A DNA stretch of 64,000 bases from Bdellovibrionaceae bacterium UBA6502 (GCA_002436415.1 DJMA01000041.1:40005-104004), one strand, 5' to 3'. Shown: positions 52,579 through 61,849, counted from the stretch's first letter. Numbers and translations: made by a program. Notes: generated from the letters alone by a model not told the origin.

Positions 52579-54336
52579 ATGAAGACTGTGGCTCTACTGT
52601 TTTTTTTGTTGTGTTCCCTAAAAGTAATGGCTCAGATGGATGAAAAGATCTTTGTTTTTGGCGAGGATACTTTTCAGAAATCAATGCATAAATCTAGCTC
52701 TCTAAGAAGCTTTGCGCTTCCAGAGATTGAAAGTAAGCAAAGTCTAGAAAAGCTTTTATCTGGCGAGGCTGCTTTTTCTTTTGCGGAAAGTTCTTTTGGT
52801 GGTAGCAAAAGTCTTTTTGTTCGTGGTGCCGACTCAAAGCATACGGCTTTGGTTCTAGATGGAATTCTTTTAAACGATCCTTCTGATCCCAACGATCGTT
52901 TTGACTTTTCAAATTTGAGTCTAAGTGGCTTAGAAAGAGTTGAGGTCTATAAAGGAAACTATAGCAATATTTATTCACCCTCGAGTATCGGTGGTTTAGT
53001 GCTGCTGTATAGTAGGCAAGAGGCAAAGGATCAAAAAATAAGTCTCGCCAGAGGATCAGATAATCTGTTTCGTTTTAAAAGTTTTAATTCTTTTACCAAA
53101 GAGAATTGGAACACATGGCTCTCATTGGATCATTTTAGTAGTGATGGAATTTCTGTTAAAGGGGATCGCGACTCTGGTTATGAAAAAGATCCCTTTAGAA
53201 AACAGCAAGTTTTTGCGAGAACAAATTACCGATTTAATGAAGTGACGAGTTTATCTTTTCTTTTTAGGCATTTTGTAAATCAGGCAGAGACAGATAGTAG
53301 TGATGGTGATGATCAATACGACTTTGTCGATTACGATTCTGATCTTTATCATTTGGTGTTTCAAAAAAATCGTTTTCGAGTTGGAACAGGAGTTTATCAA
53401 AGTGATCGAGAAAGTCTTTTTTCTGCAAGGAAATATACAGTTGCCACAGACAAGACTTATGCTTTTATCGATCAAAAGCTTAGATTTACAGAAACCGCAG
53501 ATATATCTTATCGATTTGAGCTAGATGCTGCTCAGATTAAAATCTCAAGTTTGTCAGAAGACAAAAAACAATCTCATCAAGCCTTTTCTTTTTTATATGA
53601 GCAAGATCTCAATAATAGTTTATTTGTAAGCTTTGCCCCACGAGTTGATCATTATGAAGATGTTGATACCAATTACACGGCGGCATTTTTGTTTGGAAAA
53701 AAGCATAGTTTTTGGGAAGTGGGTATTGGTTTAAGACGAGCAGCTAAAGCACCTAGTCTCTACAACCTTTATGATCCAACTTATGGGAATGTGGATTTAA
53801 AACCAGAATTTTCAGAACAAGTCGAAGTTTATATGAACTATAAAATGGCCAGTCAGTGGGAGTGGGCTGCATCTTTCTATAAGACCAATATCAAAGACCG
53901 AATTGACACTGATTATTCGAATCCTTACGAAAATACGGGTAGCTATTTGCTATTGGGAGGAGAGATAGAAGTGAAAAAATCTTTTTATAACGGAATCAAT
54001 TTTCGTCTATCAGAGGCCTATGTAAATGCTGAGAATCTAGAAACAGGGAAAACACTCTATGGAAGACCAAGAGAGGTTCAGAGCTTGTTTGTAGGTCATA
54101 CTGTTAATAAACATTACTATTCATTAGGCTTAAGACATGAGAAGGGGATAGTTTCCTATGGCGACATTCTATTAGATGATTTTGTGTTGGTCGATTTTAA
54201 CTACCAATACCAGCTGGGAAAAAATGCTAAGTTAAATTTTGAGATAGCTAATCTATTGAACCAACACTATCAACGAGTTGCTAATTTTAACTCTAGGGCC
54301 CGTAACTATTTGTTGGAATACTCTGTCTCTTATTAG
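52579..54336 (+). CDS. btuB: TonB-dependent vitamin B12 receptor, BtuB-like
   Basis: 585-residue outer-membrane receptor. Signal peptide residues 1-18 (ending LKVMA). A TonB-box-like segment 'EKIFVFGEDTF' precedes the plug: 'ESSFGGSKSLFVRGADSKHTALVLDGILLNDP' in parts near residues 70-110, 'LSGLERVEVYKGNYSNIYSPSSIGGLVLL'. The C-terminal 22-stranded barrel includes 'RRAAKAPSLYNLYDPTYGNVDLKPE', a hallmark of siderophore/B12 receptors, and ends in an aromatic residue region (YSVSY). Size fits BtuB. The B12 riboswitch upstream makes a cobalamin substrate very likely. Confidence 0.92.
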   Translation: MKTVALLFFLLCSLKVMAQMDEKIFVFGEDTFQKSMHKSSSLRSFALPEIESKQSLEKLLSGEAAFSFAESSFGGSKSLFVRGADSKHTALVLDGILLNDPSDPNDRFDFSNLSLSGLERVEVYKGNYSNIYSPSSIGGLVLLYSRQEAKDQKISLARGSDNLFRFKSFNSFTKENWNTWLSLDHFSSDGISVKGDRDSGYEKDPFRKQQVFARTNYRFNEVTSLSFLFRHFVNQAETDSSDGDDQYDFVDYDSDLYHLVFQKNRFRVGTGVYQSDRESLFSARKYTVATDKTYAFIDQKLRFTETADISYRFELDAAQIKISSLSEDKKQSHQAFSFLYEQDLNNSLFVSFAPRVDHYEDVDTNYTAAFLFGKKHSFWEVGIGLRRAAKAPSLYNLYDPTYGNVDLKPEFSEQVEVYMNYKMASQWEWAASFYKTNIKDRIDTDYSNPYENTGSYLLLGGEIEVKKSFYNGINFRLSEAYVNAENLETGKTLYGRPREVQSLFVGHTVNKHYYSLGLRHEKGIVSYGDILLDDFVLVDFNYQYQLGKNAKLNFEIANLLNQHYQRVANFNSRARNYLLEYSVSY

Positions 54337-54461
54337 GCGTTAGTCTAGAAATAAAACTAGATCTTAGCTATTACGAGCTAATTGTTTAACAAAGCCTTTA
54401 AAAAACCTAAAGCGTCTTAATTTAAGTCATAATTTGACCGATATAAAATTGAGGAAAAATT

Positions 54462-55379
54462 ATGGGTGCTGAACAGTATGAAGATGAATTTGATGTAGGA
54501 AAATACCGGGTCGTAAAGCGAACGATACTGCTGGTTGATGACAGTGAAAAGATCCTTCGGCTTTTGGAACGTTCTCTACGTTCTGATTTTGATATCATTC
54601 CCGTAATTGACCCCACAGATGCAATTCCTTTGGCAGAAAATTTTGTACCAGACTTGGTATTATTAGATGTCCATATTCCAAACATTGATGGTTTCGAGTT
54701 ATTAAAGAGGTTCTCTGAACATCCAGTTACCATGGATGTACCAGTGATTATGTTTTCAGGGGATGACGACCCAAAAGTTAAAGAATTGGCTTATGAATAT
54801 GGCGCATCGGGTTTCTTAACAAAACCATTTAACTACAAAACCATTGGTGCCAGTATTTTTAGTGTGCTCGATGGACTAAACTCTGTGATTGAGAATGAAG
54901 ATACACAAAGGGCTTTTTACACTTACTTTAACTCAAAAATGAAAAACCAATCTTTAAAAAATATTTTGCTACAGCACCAGATTGAAGATGAAAAAGTGAT
55001 TCTTCTTTCTTGGCTACCAGCAGATAAAGTCATTGGTGAGTTAGAAGAAGACATGGTGACAGAGAATAAACTAATATTTTTACAGTTTAAATCTAGTCTC
55101 ATTGTGAAGTTTCCTTATCTGCAAGATTTATCAATTATTTTGGCCGAGATTGCACTACTAGCCAAAGAAGAGAGTCTTTCAGACTACCAACTGATTATAG
55201 ATGAGCCTAGGCATTTGATGAATCTGTATAAATCAGAATCAGCCCTTTCGCAGGCCATGGCCCTATCGAATGTGTTGTATGGAGTGTTTAAAAAAGTTAC
55301 TTTTTTAAATTCCAAACTTCATGACCCAGCCTACACCGCTAATCTACAAAAACTAGGGCGGGTGCTGCTTGGATACTAA
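54462..55379 (+). CDS. Response regulator with unrecognised C-terminal domain
   Basis: 305 residues. Receiver domain residues 20-145: acidic pocket 'ILLVDDSEKI', phospho-acceptor Asp in 'LVLLDVHIPN', Thr/Ser 'IMFSGDDD', Lys in 'FLTKPFN'. All phosphorylation residues are intact. The 150-residue C-terminal part is not a known DNA-binding, HD-GYP or GGDEF output; it is mostly helical with no clear motif. It overlaps the downstream glycosyltransferase gene by 11 bases, so it probably controls that enzyme directly rather than transcription (inference). Confidence 0.83.
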   Translation: MGAEQYEDEFDVGKYRVVKRTILLVDDSEKILRLLERSLRSDFDIIPVIDPTDAIPLAENFVPDLVLLDVHIPNIDGFELLKRFSEHPVTMDVPVIMFSGDDDPKVKELAYEYGASGFLTKPFNYKTIGASIFSVLDGLNSVIENEDTQRAFYTYFNSKMKNQSLKNILLQHQIEDEKVILLSWLPADKVIGELEEDMVTENKLIFLQFKSSLIVKFPYLQDLSIILAEIALLAKEESLSDYQLIIDEPRHLMNLYKSESALSQAMALSNVLYGVFKKVTFLNSKLHDPAYTANLQKLGRVLLGY

Positions 55380-56676
55380 GGACGAATCCCTCAATAAATA
55401 TATTATTAACATCGTTCTTCTGTTTTTTTTCGGAGTGGTTTTCTCTTTATATCTTTTTTATTCTCCTGAGACCTGGAAGTATAAAGGCTTTGGGAATGTT
55501 TTAGTCACCTTAATGTTAGGCTACTTGGTTTTTACCTTTATTAGAACCGTTGTATATTTGGTTTTTTCTTTTCTAAATTTCATTTATGTAAAACGAATCA
55601 CAAGGCCTAAAAATCATCCTTTAATAAGTATTATAGTCCCTGGTTATAATGAGGAAAAAGTAATTTCAACGGCCATCAAGTCCTTAATACAAATGGATTA
55701 TCCTAATTTTGAAATTTTGGTTGTCGACGATGGAAGTAAGGATGATATGTTCCTTGTAGCTAAAGAGTATGAAGATGATCGAAGAGTACGAGTGATCAAA
55801 AAAATTAATGGTGGTAAATCTTCAGCTCTGAACCGAGGAATAAGCGAGGCTCTAGGGGAGTTTGTGCTTTGTATGGATGCCGATAGTAAACTAGATAAAG
55901 GGGTGTTATTCAAGGCAATGGCCTTTTTTGAAGCAGATCCAAAATTAGCAGCTTTAGCCGGTAATGTGGTGGTTGGAAATGGAAAAAATCTTTTAACCAA
56001 GTTTCAAAAATTAGAATACGTGACAGGACTTAATTTCTACAAATCGGCTCAAAGTTATTTAGGGATTGTTAATATCGTACCCGGGCCAATAGGGGTTTTT
56101 CGAAAAAGTGTTTTACATAAAATTGGTGGTTATAAGGAAGACTCTTTTGCGGAAGATTGTGATTTGACTATGCGAATATTGTTTAATGGTTACTCAGTTA
56201 GATACTGTCCAGAGCTTTATGCTGTTACTGAGGCACCTGAAGAGTTTCAAGAGTTGGTAAAACAACGCTATCGCTGGAGCAGAGGGGTATTGCAGGCTAT
56301 CAATTTACAAATCTCAACAGTATTTAGCGAAAAATTTTCTATTCGTAATTTATTGATTTTGGGAGTGGCCTATATTGAGTCTGTTATAATTCCAATTTTA
56401 AATTTCCTTTTTGCGATCAGTACACTTTTTTACGCTTTGATGTTTGATAGCACACAGTTGATGGGTAGCTATTTTGTTGGACTCACGCTTTTAGATGTGA
56501 GCTTGGCTGCTTATTCTGTTTATACCGAAAAACATGTGGCAAGTTTGGTTCTTTTATCGGTTGTTAATCGCTTGAGTTTTGGTTTATCTATGGAGGTCGT
56601 ACGCTTTTTTGCAATGTTAGACGAGCTTTTAAAGGTCCCTATGACTTGGGGTACATTGATTCGAAAGGGGCTTTAG
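55369..56676 (+). CDS. Processive membrane GT2 glycosyltransferase (PgaC/hyaluronan-synthase-like)
   Basis: 435 residues. Two N-terminal transmembrane helices (about 10-30 and 40-68), a cytosolic GT2 domain and three or four C-terminal helices. Catalytic motifs: 'SIIVPGYNEEKV', 'VVDDGSKDDM', 'LCMDADSKL' (DxD), 'FAEDCDLTMRI' (ED) and 'QRYRWSRGVLQ' (QxxRW). This set defines synthases that polymerise and secrete beta-linked polymers such as poly-GlcNAc. TTG start, coupled to the response regulator. The downstream gene begins directly after its stop. Confidence 0.88.
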   Translation: MDTKDESLNKYIINIVLLFFFGVVFSLYLFYSPETWKYKGFGNVLVTLMLGYLVFTFIRTVVYLVFSFLNFIYVKRITRPKNHPLISIIVPGYNEEKVISTAIKSLIQMDYPNFEILVVDDGSKDDMFLVAKEYEDDRRVRVIKKINGGKSSALNRGISEALGEFVLCMDADSKLDKGVLFKAMAFFEADPKLAALAGNVVVGNGKNLLTKFQKLEYVTGLNFYKSAQSYLGIVNIVPGPIGVFRKSVLHKIGGYKEDSFAEDCDLTMRILFNGYSVRYCPELYAVTEAPEEFQELVKQRYRWSRGVLQAINLQISTVFSEKFSIRNLLILGVAYIESVIIPILNFLFAISTLFYALMFDSTQLMGSYFVGLTLLDVSLAAYSVYTEKHVASLVLLSVVNRLSFGLSMEVVRFFAMLDELLKVPMTWGTLIRKGL

Positions 56677-58767
56677 ATGGAACTCAGGCAGATATTCAAT
56701 GTATTCTTATTAGCCTTAATTCTGACAACGGTGATCAGTACCCTGGTGGTTTACTTAGTTTTTAAATTTCGCCAAGGCATACAGGTAGTAAGGCAAAAAG
56801 AAGTGGAGCTTGAGGGAGAGTTTTTCCGACGTCATGCTCCTCACCTTGTTGAAGAGTATTTACGAGAAGAGGCTGAACTAGAAAAAACTAGAGTAAAGAG
56901 ATACTTTTCTGCGCATAAATCTAAGTGGTTAGTTGTTTCTTTGTTTCTTTTGATCGTATTGTTTTTAAGCGTTGAAAACTATTTGCATTACCGCAATACC
57001 TTAATTGAAAGACAAACCAATGCGGAGGAATACTTAGATCTTCTTAAAGGTGGGTTGTTGAAAAAACATCCATTTTTGCCAAATAAGATAGTTAAAACAC
57101 CATTGGATAACTTTAGCTACCAAAAAAGTGCATACGCCAAATTTTTAGGGAAAAAATTTAAGTCTAAAAAATTTGTTTTGATAGAAAGCTTTAGAGCAAA
57201 AGCGAATAAAGCTTCGAAGCACTCTTTGGCTCTAAAAAACTGGCTAGAGTTTTGTAAAAGAAACTCTTTAAACTGTAGCACTGAAAACATTCGACAGTTT
57301 GTTCCGGATAAAACAAAACTTTATATTTTACCAAATGTGGATCAGCTTTCTGAGTTTGAACGAGTACAGATTGTTCCTCTGATGGAAGAAGGACACAAGG
57401 TTCTTTTTACCGGGGCGATTGGTGTTTATAACGGTTTACAAAAAGAGAGTGGAACTTGGTTTTTACAAAGTTACTTACCGGAAACTAGTTTTAAGTTTCG
57501 ACAAAGTGACAGAAGTGCTTATTCTAGTAAATTCTCTTTTAGTAATAGGGACTACTATTTCTTACCAGCTGCCTTGCAACTTGATTGGCGACCTTTAAAT
57601 GAGGAATTTTACGTGCTTTCTGAGAGTTTGGGGAAAAGCGTTTTTGCCAGTGACTTTCGAGGAAACAAGTACATTGAGGGAGCGATGTTTGAAATTCGAT
57701 CTCGGCGAGTTTCTGCGGATGCTTTGTGGCTGAATCTAGATGCGCTTAGTGATTATCAGCTCGAAAGAAATGAGTTATTAAATTACACCGATGAATTTTT
57801 ATTACAAAGCCTTGCTCAGTTTTATACCGACAAAGTACGTCCAATGAAATGGAAGTATGGCGCAGATGTTGTAGGTTTATTGAATCTTGTCTCAGAGGAC
57901 CAGTTTTTAAAAATGAATCCTTTGATTAAAGTATTAAAAGATTTAGACATGCCATTTACTTGGTTTACTCAAGCATTAAGTTATGAGGGACAGTATAGCC
58001 AATTAAAACACGAAGTATTAGATAAGCTAGATTATGAGTTAGCATTGAGTAATTTTGATTCTAGTCGCTTTCAAGATCTTAATTTTACCTCAGCCTTTGA
58101 TAAAATAGAATCGGGCAGATTATTGCTAGAACGCAAGCACAAAAAAGTAATTAATGGTTTTAAACCCTCTGAGTTTTATTTTGATGAAAAACTATTTTCT
58201 GCGGCAGAACAAAACGGTCTTAACTATATAGTTTCTTCTTATTATAACTATACCAGTGAGCCAATTTATATTGAAGCGGATGAAATTAGTCTTCTTAGTA
58301 CAAAAGGTCTTTTAGATCTGGATTTAGTAAGAGATCCTAATTTGGTGAAGCCCGAAGATTTAAACTCCATCACTCAAGAATTTTATAACAAATCTATGGC
58401 CTCAGAGGCTCCTTTTCAAATTTACTTTCATACTCACGTTTTTGGTGAAGACAATTATAGACAATTTGCTGAGCATTTAATTCGTAGGGTGAAACTTCTT
58501 AAAAATGTCTGGTGGACCAAAAACAATAATATGGTGGAATGGCAAAAGAGTCTGTCTTTTGTTGATTATTGGATCGATGAAAGTGGTAATCTTGAGATCG
58601 TTAATAATTCTTCAAAGGACATCGAGGCTCTTAGTTTTCTTGTGGATCACAAGTGGAAGTCTGAAAAACTCGAAGCTATAGAAATTTCTCCAGGTAAGTA
58701 CAGCTTGGATATACCTGTACTTGGTGCCGGAGAGATTATTTTGTTTTCTAGAACGAATGAGAGATAG
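56677..58767 (+). CDS. Two-TM periplasmic protein with degenerate polysaccharide-deacetylase-like domain
   Basis: 696 residues. Helix 1 at residues 8-30, a charged cytosolic segment, helix 2 at 85-105, then a large periplasmic region. Residues 140-390 look like a GATase-like fold (LYILPNVDQLSEFE, VLFTGAIGVYNG). Residues 395-610 resemble a NodB deacetylase: 'LLNLVSEDQFLK', 'LKDLDMPFTWFTQA', 'GFKPSEFYFDEKLFSAAEQNGLNYIVSS' in parts, and 'PFQIYFHTHVFG'. The expected HxxxH metal site reads 'ELALSNFDSSRF', so the zinc ligands appear lost. Abuts the synthase gene. Possibly a polymer-binding export partner. Confidence 0.66.
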   Translation: MELRQIFNVFLLALILTTVISTLVVYLVFKFRQGIQVVRQKEVELEGEFFRRHAPHLVEEYLREEAELEKTRVKRYFSAHKSKWLVVSLFLLIVLFLSVENYLHYRNTLIERQTNAEEYLDLLKGGLLKKHPFLPNKIVKTPLDNFSYQKSAYAKFLGKKFKSKKFVLIESFRAKANKASKHSLALKNWLEFCKRNSLNCSTENIRQFVPDKTKLYILPNVDQLSEFERVQIVPLMEEGHKVLFTGAIGVYNGLQKESGTWFLQSYLPETSFKFRQSDRSAYSSKFSFSNRDYYFLPAALQLDWRPLNEEFYVLSESLGKSVFASDFRGNKYIEGAMFEIRSRRVSADALWLNLDALSDYQLERNELLNYTDEFLLQSLAQFYTDKVRPMKWKYGADVVGLLNLVSEDQFLKMNPLIKVLKDLDMPFTWFTQALSYEGQYSQLKHEVLDKLDYELALSNFDSSRFQDLNFTSAFDKIESGRLLLERKHKKVINGFKPSEFYFDEKLFSAAEQNGLNYIVSSYYNYTSEPIYIEADEISLLSTKGLLDLDLVRDPNLVKPEDLNSITQEFYNKSMASEAPFQIYFHTHVFGEDNYRQFAEHLIRRVKLLKNVWWTKNNNMVEWQKSLSFVDYWIDESGNLEIVNNSSKDIEALSFLVDHKWKSEKLEAIEISPGKYSLDIPVLGAGEIILFSRTNER

Positions 58768-59698
58768 CCAATTGTGTTGAATCCTCATTCCAAGATCGGC
58801 TGTTAAATTTTGAGTGAACCAGTTTGATTTCACTGTGTCCTCTTTTTCCGTAACTCATGTCGAAGTAAAGTCCATTTGACTCTAACCAATCAAGTTCTTC
58901 TTCCTTAGACTGTCCATAGGACATGGCTAAGCTTATACTTACCGGAATACTTTGTAAGTCTTGAGAGGATTCAAAAAACAAACTATGCGATTGTAGTCTT
59001 CTTGGGCTGTAATAGTTTGAACTATTTGTAGAGCTCTCATCATGAGAGAATTCATAACCAAACCAAAACCAACTGATCCACGATTTTAACAAAGGAATCG
59101 AGCTATTGGCTTGAACAGATTTTTTTTCAACAGAATCACTATAGGAAACATGTTGGAGTTTTAATTTACTTCGACTGGATGAGTTTCTTCTAAAAAGGTT
59201 TACTAAAACTGTATTCTGGGTGATGTTTTGCTCTAGATTATTTTCGCTAGGAATGCTAGCTGATGTGAAGTCTTGTTCAAATACTATTTGATAGCTATAG
59301 TCAGATTGAAGGCTATGACTTAAAAATAAAGAAGCAAAGTTTTTAGTATTAGATTGTTCAGACTGGTTTTTTAAAGTGGATTGTGTCACTCGCAATTGTG
59401 TAAAAACATTTTTAAAATACTTACTAATTCCCATACCAAAATTTTCTATGGAAAATGTTTTTTGATTGGCTTTGGATTCAAAATCTTTTTTTGAGTAGAT
59501 AAACTGTGGAGAATATTTTGATTTGTCTTCTAATGGGAAGTTCCACAGTGGATCATTGGCTTGACCTTCGATTGTAAAATGAAAGTGCTTTAAATCAAGC
59601 TCATCATTGAAATTATATTGTTCGTATTTTGAGGAAACATGGCTAGAAAAAAGCTTCAGGGAATAGCTCAGTAAAAGTAAAGCAAAGATAAATTTCAA
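58748..59698 (-). CDS. Predicted outer-membrane beta-barrel protein
   Basis: About 316 residues. Signal peptide starts MKFIFALLLLSYSLKLFSS. The mature part is built of alternating polar/apolar strands and ends in Phe (LAISHSF), as outer-membrane barrels do. The TTG at 59698 is chosen because GGAGGAAAT stands directly before it; the frame is open to 59791, but that would bury the signal peptide. It is convergent with the deacetylase-like gene, overlapping 20 bases. It could be the outer-membrane pore for the polymer, analogous to PgaA, but sequence similarity was not seen. Confidence 0.62.
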   Translation of the reverse strand: MKFIFALLLLSYSLKLFSSHVSSKYEQYNFNDELDLKHFHFTIEGQANDPLWNFPLEDKSKYSPQFIYSKKDFESKANQKTFSIENFGMGISKYFKNVFTQLRVTQSTLKNQSEQSNTKNFASLFLSHSLQSDYSYQIVFEQDFTSASIPSENNLEQNITQNTVLVNLFRRNSSSRSKLKLQHVSYSDSVEKKSVQANSSIPLLKSWISWFWFGYEFSHDESSTNSSNYYSPRRLQSHSLFFESSQDLQSIPVSISLAMSYGQSKEEELDWLESNGLYFDMSYGKRGHSEIKLVHSKFNSRSWNEDSTQLAISHSF

Positions 59699-60145
59699 AT
59701 TTCCTCCAAAGTTTCGGTGCTTTGGCTTTATTGTATCGCTCAGGTTTTTGAGGTCTACAAATATCTTTTCTTTATTGGAAACGGATATCAAAATGCTTAG
59801 AGTCTATACGAAACTGTTTAGAAGAGATTAAAGTTACGAAGTTCAATGAAAACCATAAAGAGCAGGGGATTAACTGATGCCTTAATATCTATGCTTTTTG
59901 CGAGTCTCAGCTTCTGTTTTGAGCCCTTAATCACAGGTCATAGATTTCCTATGATGAGATTGACTTGGCCTCATCTAGGCGATTCTTGTTGCTCCTAGAG
60001 GCTGCAACCTTCTAAGAAAAGACAGCCACTTTAGCTCCCAAATTATTGAAAATGCGTTCGTTAAAACTCTAGACACTGTATCAAATTGAAATCATTAAAA
60101 TGTACGTAATTACAGGTATTTAGACTGTTGGCGCGAAGAAATATC
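59699..60145. other. Long intergenic region upstream of the first lipoprotein
   Basis: About 450 bases with no ORF preceded by a ribosome-binding site. Two inverted repeats stand out: TCATAG-N5-CTATGA (59938-59954) and GTTGC-T-CCT-AG-AGG-CT-GCAAC (59988-60008). Both lie 140-210 bases upstream of the sigma-54 promoter, a normal distance for enhancer-binding-protein sites, so they are candidates for such sites. GGCGCGAA at 60130-60137 recurs at 61751-61758 upstream of the paralogous gene. Confidence 0.4.
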
Positions 60146-60161
60146 TGGCATGAAAATCGCA
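60146..60161 (+). promoter_or_regulatory. Sigma-54 type promoter of lipoprotein 1
   Basis: TGGCATGAAAATCGCA. GG at 60147-60148 and GC at 60159-60160 are separated by exactly 10 bases; 2 mismatches to the TGGCACGN4TTGCA consensus. 33 bases before the start codon. Confidence 0.75.
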
Positions 60162-60193
60162 ATGAATATATATGAAGTTCTCGGGGGGAGAAT

Positions 60194-61006
60194 ATGAAAC
60201 AGTCAAAAATGTTAAGATTTGGAATTTTGTTGGGCTTATTGATTGGCTTAGGAGCTTGTTCGCAAAAAACTGCGATTGATGCTTTAAATGGTGCAGTAGA
60301 AGGCTCTGGGGTTTTCGCCAGTAGAGACGGTGAGGATTTTACCTCGGTTAATCGACCAGATGATAGTGATTGGGGAGCCTATGCTGAGGTTTCAGGAATT
60401 GATCAAAGTGCAATGAACGAGTTTATGAGCTCAACGAGCCGTAGCCAAACCGATGAGAGAATTTATCTAAAATTAGATCCCGTGTCTTATAATGGTGAAA
60501 CGGTTTATGAAGGTGAGTTGCGATTTGCCTACGACTATGAAGAAAATGGCGACACAGTTTATAAAGAAACATATTTTAAAGCCAAACAATATACCAGTAC
60601 AGAACTAAACTCCGTTCCTAAAGATAACCCAGAGGATGCGGTTCGTTTTAATAAGTTTTATGATCACAATGGAAACGAAAAATTTGTCGCTCTTTTTGAA
60701 GAGGCTAATCGCTATGATAGTGACGGAATATATCGTTATGGCTATGGAGCTTTAATGATCATTCTCGAAGTGGATGATGATGGATACGCTTCTGGAAGTT
60801 TATACTTTAAAAACTACGAAGTCTCTCAAAGCTATTACAACCAAAAGCCAAAGACTCGTTGTTGGGACATTGAAATTGGTAACTTTGAGTGCCGTGATTT
60901 CTTGGTAAATGATGTGATGAGACCTGATCTTAAATCCACACCCTCTGAATTTGAAAAAATTGGAGTTTTCTCGGAATTAGATTTTAGAGAAGCCCTTGAT
61001 AACTAA
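60194..61006 (+). CDS. Paralogous lipoprotein 1, function unknown
   Basis: 270 residues. Lipobox 'GLGAC' puts the lipidated Cys near residue 22. The mature protein shares a series of blocks with the protein at 61903: 'PDDSDWGA', 'ERIYLKL', 'YEGELRFAY', 'VRFNKFY', 'SGSLYFKNY', and the C-terminal 'RCWDIEIGNFECRDFLVND...RPDL' with two conserved Cys. Mostly beta by appearance. GGGGGG ribosome-binding site. A sigma-54 promoter at 60146 suggests tightly conditional expression. No known family recognised. Confidence 0.75.
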   Translation: MKQSKMLRFGILLGLLIGLGACSQKTAIDALNGAVEGSGVFASRDGEDFTSVNRPDDSDWGAYAEVSGIDQSAMNEFMSSTSRSQTDERIYLKLDPVSYNGETVYEGELRFAYDYEENGDTVYKETYFKAKQYTSTELNSVPKDNPEDAVRFNKFYDHNGNEKFVALFEEANRYDSDGIYRYGYGALMIILEVDDDGYASGSLYFKNYEVSQSYYNQKPKTRCWDIEIGNFECRDFLVNDVMRPDLKSTPSEFEKIGVFSELDFREALDN

Positions 61007-61018
61007 GAAATAGAAGAC

Positions 61019-61558
61019 TTAGTCTTCTATTTCTTTTATTAATTTTTCGACTCGCAATAAATTACTATAAAAGTCAGTGATATACAGTTTATTTTCAAAG
61101 GCTTGTATCTCACCATCCTTTGAGCTTAGACTTCGGAAGTTTTTTAATACTTTTTGTACTTTGTCTTTTGGTAGCTCTACCACCAATGTAGCTATATGAT
61201 CATACATTCTTTGCGGGAGCTTTTTGTAAACTGGGATGTTGTCTCTGCTTGCATGTCTAGCTTTTACAATGGCCATCGCATCATTCATCTTTACGATACT
61301 TAAACCATCTTGTTTTAAAGCTCTTGTGATTTGCTCTAAGGCTTCATCTGTCGTGATTTTTTTAGGATTAAAGATGGAAATCTTTAAATCTGATTTGCTC
61401 GTCATAACAAAGCTAGTGTTGCTCGCTTTTGAGTAGACTTCTATGATATCTACTAGAGATCTATTTTTGAAATTGAATTTAATTTTCTCAGCCGCTTTAA
61501 GGCCAAGGCTGAAGCTCGCTGCAATGAAAATTAGAGGCATTGATTTCATAGTTTTCAT
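61019..61558 (-). CDS. Stand-alone secretin N0/N1-domain-like protein
   Basis: 179 residues. Signal peptide ends near residue 22 (GLKAAE). The first domain 'IKFNFKNRSLVDIIEVYSKASNTSFVMTSKSD' is like the N0/STN domain of GspD/PilQ, and 'IATLVVELPKDKVQKVLKNFRSLSSKDGEIQAFENKLYITDFYSNLLRVEKLIKEID' (in parts) is like an N1 ring-building motif. No secretin channel follows. It lies between the paralogous lipoproteins, on the opposite strand, sharing a 12-base gap with the first. It could be a periplasmic adapter for a secretion or pilus system. Confidence 0.7.
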   Translation of the reverse strand: MKTMKSMPLIFIAASFSLGLKAAEKIKFNFKNRSLVDIIEVYSKASNTSFVMTSKSDLKISIFNPKKITTDEALEQITRALKQDGLSIVKMNDAMAIVKARHASRDNIPVYKKLPQRMYDHIATLVVELPKDKVQKVLKNFRSLSSKDGEIQAFENKLYITDFYSNLLRVEKLIKEIED

Positions 61559-61849
61559 AAATTTCTCCTAAGTAGAGGATCGAATTAATTTTAAAGTTTA
61601 AAGCCTGTTAGGTCAGTAACAGATGTATACGCAAATTGTCATCTTGACCGGCACAGATAGGAAGTCTTGTGTTTTTAGGTACTTACAGGCTTTGTCTTGT
61701 AAGATAAGAAGAAACTGGCTAAGTAGTTGAAATTAGGTGCAATAACTTAAGGCGCGAATGCCTTCTTTGGGGTAAGTCTGGTTTTGGTTTCTTGTTTAAG
61801 TTATTGATATTACTTAGGTTTAATCCTTTTTTGAAAAAAATACCAAGTC
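61559..61849. other. Intergenic region between secretin-like gene and lipoprotein 2
   Basis: About 290 bases serving as upstream region for both divergent genes. No ORF seen. Small inverted repeats: AAGGC-GCGAAT-GCCTT (61749-61764) and CTTACA-N10-TGTAAG. The GGCGCGAA octamer here is also found upstream of lipoprotein 1. Possible activator sites for the sigma-54 promoter that follows. Confidence 0.4.

Noticed and set aside
54342..54381. Two small hairpins after btuB (TCTAG/CTAGA and TTAGCT/AGCTAA)
   Set aside because: Short A+T stems without a U tract; may be chance in A+T-rich DNA.
59699..59791. Longer N terminus for the barrel protein starting at 59791
   Set aside because: It would place 31 charged residues before the signal peptide; TTG at 59698 has a perfect GGAGG.
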